From Desulfofustis sp. (GTDB lineage Bacteria; Desulfobacterota; Desulfobulbia; Desulfobulbales; Desulfocapsaceae), in the NCBI GenBank assembly GCA_030604345.1, contig JAUVWB010000003.1:1-18987 (forward strand): 18,987 bases of DNA, given 5' to 3'. Position 1 is the first letter of the stretch. Each line of letters starts with the position of its first letter. The notes below the pieces were generated by a model. It had not been told where the DNA came from, did no database searches, and worked only from the letters and a program-made list of their open reading frames with translations. This document shows positions 14,644 through 18,987 of the stretch, one piece after another. Both the position numbers and the translations under genes were made by a program.

Positions 14644-15582
14644 ATGTTCATCAAACCGTCGACTCGACGCTTTTTCCATGAGTTTCGGATGCTTGGTCGC
14701 TACGGCTGGGGGGTGCGGTTGCACGGGTATCTCTATGGTCGCTGGCTCTATCAGTATATCGCCATCGGCACCGGTGAGCATCGGCTGGTCCGGGCTGCCC
14801 GACCGCTCATCAAACTCTGGCGAAGAATCGGTCGAAGCACACGGGATCCGGCGCGCACCGCCCCGCAGCGCCAAAGCGACCGACTCAGTTTTGCCGACAC
14901 CTATCACGGCAAGGTCGTCACCCTCGAGGCCGCCCGCAAACTGGTCACCCTCAATCGCCCGATCAAACTCCCCAACCTGGAAAAGGTAGTGCCCTATCGG
15001 CGGGCCCGCGATATCATCCTGGAAAACCCGGATCATCTGGCCGTTTTGCAGTGTCCCTGCCGTTCCGCCCGGAAAAGCCCATGCCTGCCGCTCGAGGTCT
15101 GTCTGGTGATTGGCGAACCCTTTGTCGGCTTTATCGTCGATCAGCATCCCGACAAGGCGCGGCGAATTACCAGCGACGAGGCGGTGGCGATCCTTGAAGC
15201 GGAGAGCCGGCGCGGTCATGTGGCCCATGCCTTCTTCAAGGACGCCATGCTCGACCGCTTCTATGCCATCTGCAACTGCTGCAGTTGCTGTTGTGGGGCC
15301 ATGCAGGCCCAGCGTCACGGTACGCCGATGCTGGCCCCATCCGGTTACGTGTGCCGCGTCGACCCGGGCCTCTGCTGCAGCTGCGGCCGGTGCGTCGACG
15401 TCTGCCAATTTGCGGCGATCGACTATGCCGACGAGCCGCACATCGACGAGCAACGCTGCATGGGCTGCGGTGTCTGTGTCGAAACCTGCCCGAACCAGGC
15501 GCTGTCGCTGGAGCGCGATCCGACCAAAGGGGAGCCGTTGGAGATCCACCGGTTGCTTGCTACGCATCCGATTTCCCCTTGA
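14644..15582 (+). CDS. Cysteine-rich 4Fe-4S ferredoxin-type protein
   Basis: A 312-residue protein with 20 cysteines. The C-terminus holds two classical [4Fe-4S] ferredoxin motifs, C244-x2-C247-x2-C250-x3-C254 (CCSCGRCVDVC) and C272-x2-C275-x2-C278-x3-C282 (CMGCGVCVETC). Before these are a group at 137, 139, 147 and 153 (CPCRSARKSPCLPLEVC) and a dense cluster at 210-217 (CNCCSCCCG), a pattern found in uncharacterised ferredoxin-like proteins of anaerobes. The basic N-terminal 120 residues have no clear domain, and no signal peptide is evident. The start is supported by GAGGGGA just before ATG. It lies 33 bases after the stress-protein gene and probably shares its transcript. An electron-transfer role is a family inference; partner and reaction are unknown. 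Confidence 0.85.
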   Translation: MFIKPSTRRFFHEFRMLGRYGWGVRLHGYLYGRWLYQYIAIGTGEHRLVRAARPLIKLWRRIGRSTRDPARTAPQRQSDRLSFADTYHGKVVTLEAARKLVTLNRPIKLPNLEKVVPYRRARDIILENPDHLAVLQCPCRSARKSPCLPLEVCLVIGEPFVGFIVDQHPDKARRITSDEAVAILEAESRRGHVAHAFFKDAMLDRFYAICNCCSCCCGAMQAQRHGTPMLAPSGYVCRVDPGLCCSCGRCVDVCQFAAIDYADEPHIDEQRCMGCGVCVETCPNQALSLERDPTKGEPLEIHRLLATHPISP

Positions 15583-15665
15583 CGCTCTTCCGTTCCTGTA
15601 GCAAAGAAACAGAGAGAGGAAATAACAAACCTGGGTTTGCATAAGGTTACAAGGCTCCCGTCCCC

Positions 15666-17366
15666 GTGCTGTCTATCAACACCATCGTTTTTTTTGTCGG
15701 TATCCTCCTGTTGCTCGGGATTGCTTCGAGCAAATTCTCGGCACGAATCGGCATGCCCGTCCTCGTACTTTTCCTCGGCGTCGGGATGCTCTTTGGTTCC
15801 GAGGGGTTGGGAGGAATTTCCTTTGAAGATTACCGGCTGGCCAACAGTATCGGCAGCGTCGCATTGGCGATGATTTTGTTCGATGGTGGTCTGCGGACCT
15901 CGCTCGCAGCGGTTCGATCATCATGGAAACCGGCTCTTTCCCTGTCCACGGTCGGGGTTTTCTTTACCTCGCTGTTGACCGGTTTTGCCGCTTCCTGGAT
16001 TCTTGATCTGCCGTTGTTGCACGGTATGCTACTCGGCAGCATCGTCGGTTCGACCGATGCGGCTGCCGTCTTTTCGATCCTTCGCACCAGCGGTCTACGC
16101 TTGCCGGAGCGATTGACCGCCACGCTGGAAGTGGAAAGCGGTTCCAACGATCCGATGGCCATTTTCCTCACGCTCGGTTTGATCGGCCTGATCATGGGTA
16201 CCGCCGATTCGGCGGCCGGAATCGGTCTTCTATTCCTGCTCCAATTCGGGGTCGGATCGATGGTGGGGCTGGCGGTCGGCCTTCTGGCCGCACGGGTGAT
16301 CAACCGCATCAATCTCGACTATCCCGGCCTTTATCCCATTCTGGCCCTCTCTCTTGGTCTTCTTTCTTTCGGCCTGGCAGCCGTTCTCGGCGGTAGCGGC
16401 TTCCTCGCCATTTACCTGGCGGGAATTGCCCTTGGCAACAGCTCCATCGTCTTCCGCAACGGGATCTTCCTGTTTCACGATGCGGGAGCCTGGCTGGGAC
16501 AGATGATCCTTTTCATCATGCTCGGTTTGCTCAGTTTCCCCAGTCGGTTGGCGGCAGTTTCATACGACGGTCTGTTGATCGCATTCGTCCTGATCGTCGT
16601 GGCTCGACCGCTTGCGGTCCTGTTTTCGATCTTTCCGTTTCGGTTTCGTCTCAAGGAGATCGTCTTTCTCGGATGGGTTGGCCTGAAAGGTGCCGTCCCT
16701 ATCACCTTGGCCACCTTTCCTCTATGGGCCGGCGTGCAGAATAGTGAACTCATTTTCAATAGTGTCTTCTTTGTCGTCCTGGTTTCCGCCATCACCCAGG
16801 GATGGTCGCTGCCTCTGGTCGCCAAGTGGTTGCGTCTGGGCTGGACCTCCGATCCCGTAACCCCGCTCACCGTGGAGATCAACGCGCTGCGGCACGTGGA
16901 CGGTGAGATCGTTGAATTTATTGTCACGCCATCCTCGAGGGTGGCCGGTCTCGCTCTGCGGGATATTGCGCTGCCGCACGACGTGGTGGCCACCCTGGTG
17001 GTGAGGAAAGATGAAGTGATCATTCCCAGGGGAAACACGATCCTGGAGCCGGGTGACCACGTGTTCGTGGCGATGCGGTCGCGATTCAAGTCGTTGCTCA
17101 CCTGCCTGTTTGATTCCTGTCCGGTCGTGCCGCCGTTGTTCCCTGGCTTTCAGCTGGATTTTCGGGCCGATTGCACGATAAAAAGCGTATGCCAGTTTTT
17201 CGGTCTGCCGGAACCGGAAGACATCGATGAAAAGTCTATCGGAACGCTGGTGGCAGAGGGTAATCGTGGAATTCCACCCACGCTTGGACCGTTTGTGCTG
17301 AGCACCGGAAAGGATCCGGACAAAGTGACGCTCACCTATGTACAGAACAACAAAAAAGAGAAATAA
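15666..17366 (+). CDS. nhaP2: K+/H+ antiporter, CPA1 family NhaP2/CvrA type
   Basis: A 566-residue inner-membrane cation/proton antiporter. The first about 390 residues are a multi-helix Na+/H+ exchanger domain with the CPA motifs LFDGGLRTSL (71-80), GSTDAAAVFSILR (128-140) and ESGSNDPMA (157-165, containing the conserved ND pair), and FLGWVGLKGAVPI. A soluble tail follows: a TrkA-C/RCK-C-like domain (about 400-480, VEFIVTPSSRVAGLALRDI and EPGDHVFVAM), then a CorC/HlyC-like final segment (about 490-560). This architecture and length match E. coli NhaP2, 578 residues, which exports K+ and helps in osmotic adaptation. The start is GTG at 15666; the only ribosome-like AAGG is 11 bases away, so the start is less certain. 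No in-frame ATG lies upstream nearby. Confidence 0.92.
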   Translation: MLSINTIVFFVGILLLLGIASSKFSARIGMPVLVLFLGVGMLFGSEGLGGISFEDYRLANSIGSVALAMILFDGGLRTSLAAVRSSWKPALSLSTVGVFFTSLLTGFAASWILDLPLLHGMLLGSIVGSTDAAAVFSILRTSGLRLPERLTATLEVESGSNDPMAIFLTLGLIGLIMGTADSAAGIGLLFLLQFGVGSMVGLAVGLLAARVINRINLDYPGLYPILALSLGLLSFGLAAVLGGSGFLAIYLAGIALGNSSIVFRNGIFLFHDAGAWLGQMILFIMLGLLSFPSRLAAVSYDGLLIAFVLIVVARPLAVLFSIFPFRFRLKEIVFLGWVGLKGAVPITLATFPLWAGVQNSELIFNSVFFVVLVSAITQGWSLPLVAKWLRLGWTSDPVTPLTVEINALRHVDGEIVEFIVTPSSRVAGLALRDIALPHDVVATLVVRKDEVIIPRGNTILEPGDHVFVAMRSRFKSLLTCLFDSCPVVPPLFPGFQLDFRADCTIKSVCQFFGLPEPEDIDEKSIGTLVAEGNRGIPPTLGPFVLSTGKDPDKVTLTYVQNNKKEK

Positions 17367-17550
17367 ACCGGATGAACGTATCCCGTTCGCAGCGCAGCTT
17401 TTTGGAATCAAGGCCGAGATGAAGGGGGAAGAAGGGCGGATTCATCCGGCTGCATGATCGTGGACCTGGATATCGAGACCGGTGGGGGCGGTCACCAAGA
17501 TGCACACCATAAGTGTCATGTACCGGTAGCATGCTGCCAGGAGGTTTTCG

Positions 17551-18987
17551 ATGCACGCGATGTCTGATCTGGAGCGTCACCTGCGAAAGGACATAGCCGG
17601 GGACGTCTTTTTTGATGAATTCAATCGAGGCCGCTACGCCACCGATGCCTCGCACTACCAGGTCATGCCGGTTGGTGTCGTGGTGCCGCGTACCGAGGAA
17701 GACGTACGCGCCGCCCTCACTCTCGCCGGTGTCCACGGCGTTCCCGTGCTGCCGCGCGGCGGCGGGTCCTCGCAATGCGGCCAGACGGTCAACGACGCCC
17801 TGGTCATCGACGACTCCACATACCTCAACAAGTTGCTCAACCTCGATGTTCAGGGCCGCACCTGCACCGTCGAGCCGGGACTTGTGCTCGACGAGCTCAA
17901 CGCCATACTGCGTCCGCACGGCCTCTGGTTTCCGGTTGACGTGTCCACCTCGTCACGGGCTACCATCGGCGGCATGGCCGGCAACAATTCGGCGGGCAGC
18001 CGCTCCATTCGCTACGGCCTGATGCGTGACAATGTCAGGGCCATTGCCGCCACGCTGGCCGACGGCAGCGATCGCACCTTCGGCCCCCTGGAGCGTTCGT
18101 CCGTCGACAACCCGGATCGGGATGACCCTCTCCTCAGGGAGCTGCTGGCCCTGGGCCGCCGGGAAGCCGAGGAAATCATCAGCCGTTTCCCCAAGGTGCT
18201 GCGCCGGGTCGGCGGCTACAACATCGACGCGCTGCTGCCCGACCGTGAGCCGATCAACCTCGCTCAGTTGCTGGTCGGCTCCGAAGGCACCCTGGCTTTT
18301 TTCCGGCAGCTCGAACTCGAGCTTTCACCGTTGCCAAAGCACAAAGTACTCGGTGTCTGCCATTTCCCGACGTTTTATGCCGCCATGGATGCGGCGCAGC
18401 ATCTGGTCAAGCTGCAGCCCACCGCAGTCGAGTTGATCGACCGAACCATGATGGAGTTGGCCCGCCAGATCCCACTGTACCAGCAGGTCATCGAGAACGT
18501 CGTTCGCGGTGAACCGGAAGCGCTGCTGCTGGTGGAATTCGCTGAAGACGATGCACAGGAGAATCGGCGCCGGCTGAGCGGCCTCTCTCAGGTCATGAGC
18601 GATCTCGGTTTTTCCTGGCAGAATGGAGGTAGCGGTCCCGGCGGTGTGGTTGAGGCCCTCGAGCCGGCGTTGCAACGCTCGATCTTCGAGGTGCGCAAAG
18701 CCGGGCTGAACATCATGATGTCGATGAAGGACGAGCGCAAGCCGATCTCCTTTGTCGAAGATTGTGCGGTTGCCCTCGAAGACCTGGCCGAATTCACCGC
18801 CCGGCTGACCGAACTGTTCGAGCGCCACAACACCCGGGGGACCTGGTATGCCCACGCCTCGGTGGGCTGTCTCCACGTGCGGCCGGTGCTGAACCTGCGC
18901 CTTGATCAGGACGTCAGGGCGATGCGCGCCATCGCCGAAGAGGCCTTCGCTCTGGTACGGGAATACAAAGGCTCCCATTCCGGCGAA
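17551..18987 (+). CDS. FAD-binding and (4Fe-4S) oxidoreductase, YdiJ/D-2-hydroxyacid dehydrogenase type (N-terminal part)
   Basis: The frame is open for 479 codons and runs off the window. The start is well supported by AGGAGG (17539-17544), six bases before ATG. Residues 35-200 form an FAD_binding_4 (PCMH) domain: MPVGVVVPRTEEDV, the FAD pyrophosphate loop PRGGGSSQCGQ (68-78), TCTVEPGLVLDELN and TIGGMAGNNSAGS (138-150). From about 265 the FAD-oxidase C-terminal domain follows (LVGSEGTLAFF, TAVELIDRTMM, WYAHASVGCLHVRPVLNLR). The last visible residues KGSHSGE match the position just before the catalytic HGDG of YdiJ-like enzymes. In that family an Fe-S and CCG-type domain follows, giving about 1000 residues, so roughly half is likely missing here. 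Substrate (D-lactate, D-2-hydroxyglutarate or other) is undecided. Confidence 0.9.
   Translation, partial: MHAMSDLERHLRKDIAGDVFFDEFNRGRYATDASHYQVMPVGVVVPRTEEDVRAALTLAGVHGVPVLPRGGGSSQCGQTVNDALVIDDSTYLNKLLNLDVQGRTCTVEPGLVLDELNAILRPHGLWFPVDVSTSSRATIGGMAGNNSAGSRSIRYGLMRDNVRAIAATLADGSDRTFGPLERSSVDNPDRDDPLLRELLALGRREAEEIISRFPKVLRRVGGYNIDALLPDREPINLAQLLVGSEGTLAFFRQLELELSPLPKHKVLGVCHFPTFYAAMDAAQHLVKLQPTAVELIDRTMMELARQIPLYQQVIENVVRGEPEALLLVEFAEDDAQENRRRLSGLSQVMSDLGFSWQNGGSGPGGVVEALEPALQRSIFEVRKAGLNIMMSMKDERKPISFVEDCAVALEDLAEFTARLTELFERHNTRGTWYAHASVGCLHVRPVLNLRLDQDVRAMRAIAEEAFALVREYKGSHSGE

Noticed and set aside
14254..15642. 462-residue minus-strand frame opposite the stress protein and ferredoxin genes
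   Set aside because: It is antisense to two genes with clear family motifs and has no recognisable features or ribosome site of its own.
17368..17449. Inverted repeat CCGGATGAA / TTCATCCGG after the antiporter gene as a terminator
   Set aside because: The arms are 64 bases apart and no T-run follows the right arm; a small GAACG/CGTTC hairpin at 17374-17388 is also too weak. It may be coincidence.
1..18987. CRISPR arrays, tRNA or rRNA genes, insertion sequences or phage genes
   Set aside because: No regularly spaced repeats, tRNA cloverleaf, rRNA segments, transposase or integrase frames were recognised by reading both strands.

Overview
This window is a moderately GC-rich, densely packed bacterial chromosome segment dominated by transport genes. 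A CsgG-like outer-membrane lipoprotein, CPA1 antiporter and YdiJ-like FAD oxidoreductase point to a Gram-negative organism. The cysteine-rich ferredoxin with a CNCCSCCC motif and the gene mix suggest an anaerobic Desulfobacterota-type (deltaproteobacterial) lineage. That placement is inference; there is no rRNA or other phylogenetic marker here.

Layout. (1) 1-3089: the end of a dipeptide/oligopeptide ABC importer (permease B partial, permease C, ATPases D and F), followed by an MFS permease (3132-4307) whose stop codon lies inside a strong terminator hairpin. (2) 4397-5227, minus strand: a lone CsgG-like lipoprotein. It is divergent from a 54-residue zinc-ribbon protein (5549-5713) that ends in a terminator/attenuator hairpin. 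(3) 5800-8299: a three-gene polar amino acid ABC importer whose permease has an unusual periplasmic insertion. (4) 8369-13660: a BMP/PnrA-type purine or nucleoside ABC importer (binding protein, two permeases, double ATPase). A xanthine-guanine phosphoribosyltransferase gene (gpt) sits between permease and ATPase, and a 142-bp imperfect palindrome precedes gpt. (5) 13660-15582: a tandem universal stress protein with an in-frame TGA codon, then a 20-cysteine ferredoxin-like protein. (6) 15666-17366: a NhaP2-type K+/H+ antiporter. (7) 17551-end: the start of a large FAD/Fe-S oxidoreductase of the YdiJ/D-2-hydroxyacid dehydrogenase type, cut by the window edge.

How the parts work together: regions 1, 3 and 4 are high-affinity importers for peptides, amino acids and purines, a scavenging profile. 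In region 4, import and phosphoribosylation are physically linked, so imported guanine, xanthine or hypoxanthine could be trapped directly as nucleotides. The most interesting observation is the universal stress protein gene. Two ORFs lie in exactly the same frame, separated only by one TGA, and together they make a complete two-domain protein. Either the TGA encodes selenocysteine or the gene carries a nonsense mutation; a SECIS-like hairpin lies at a suitable distance, but it is weak.
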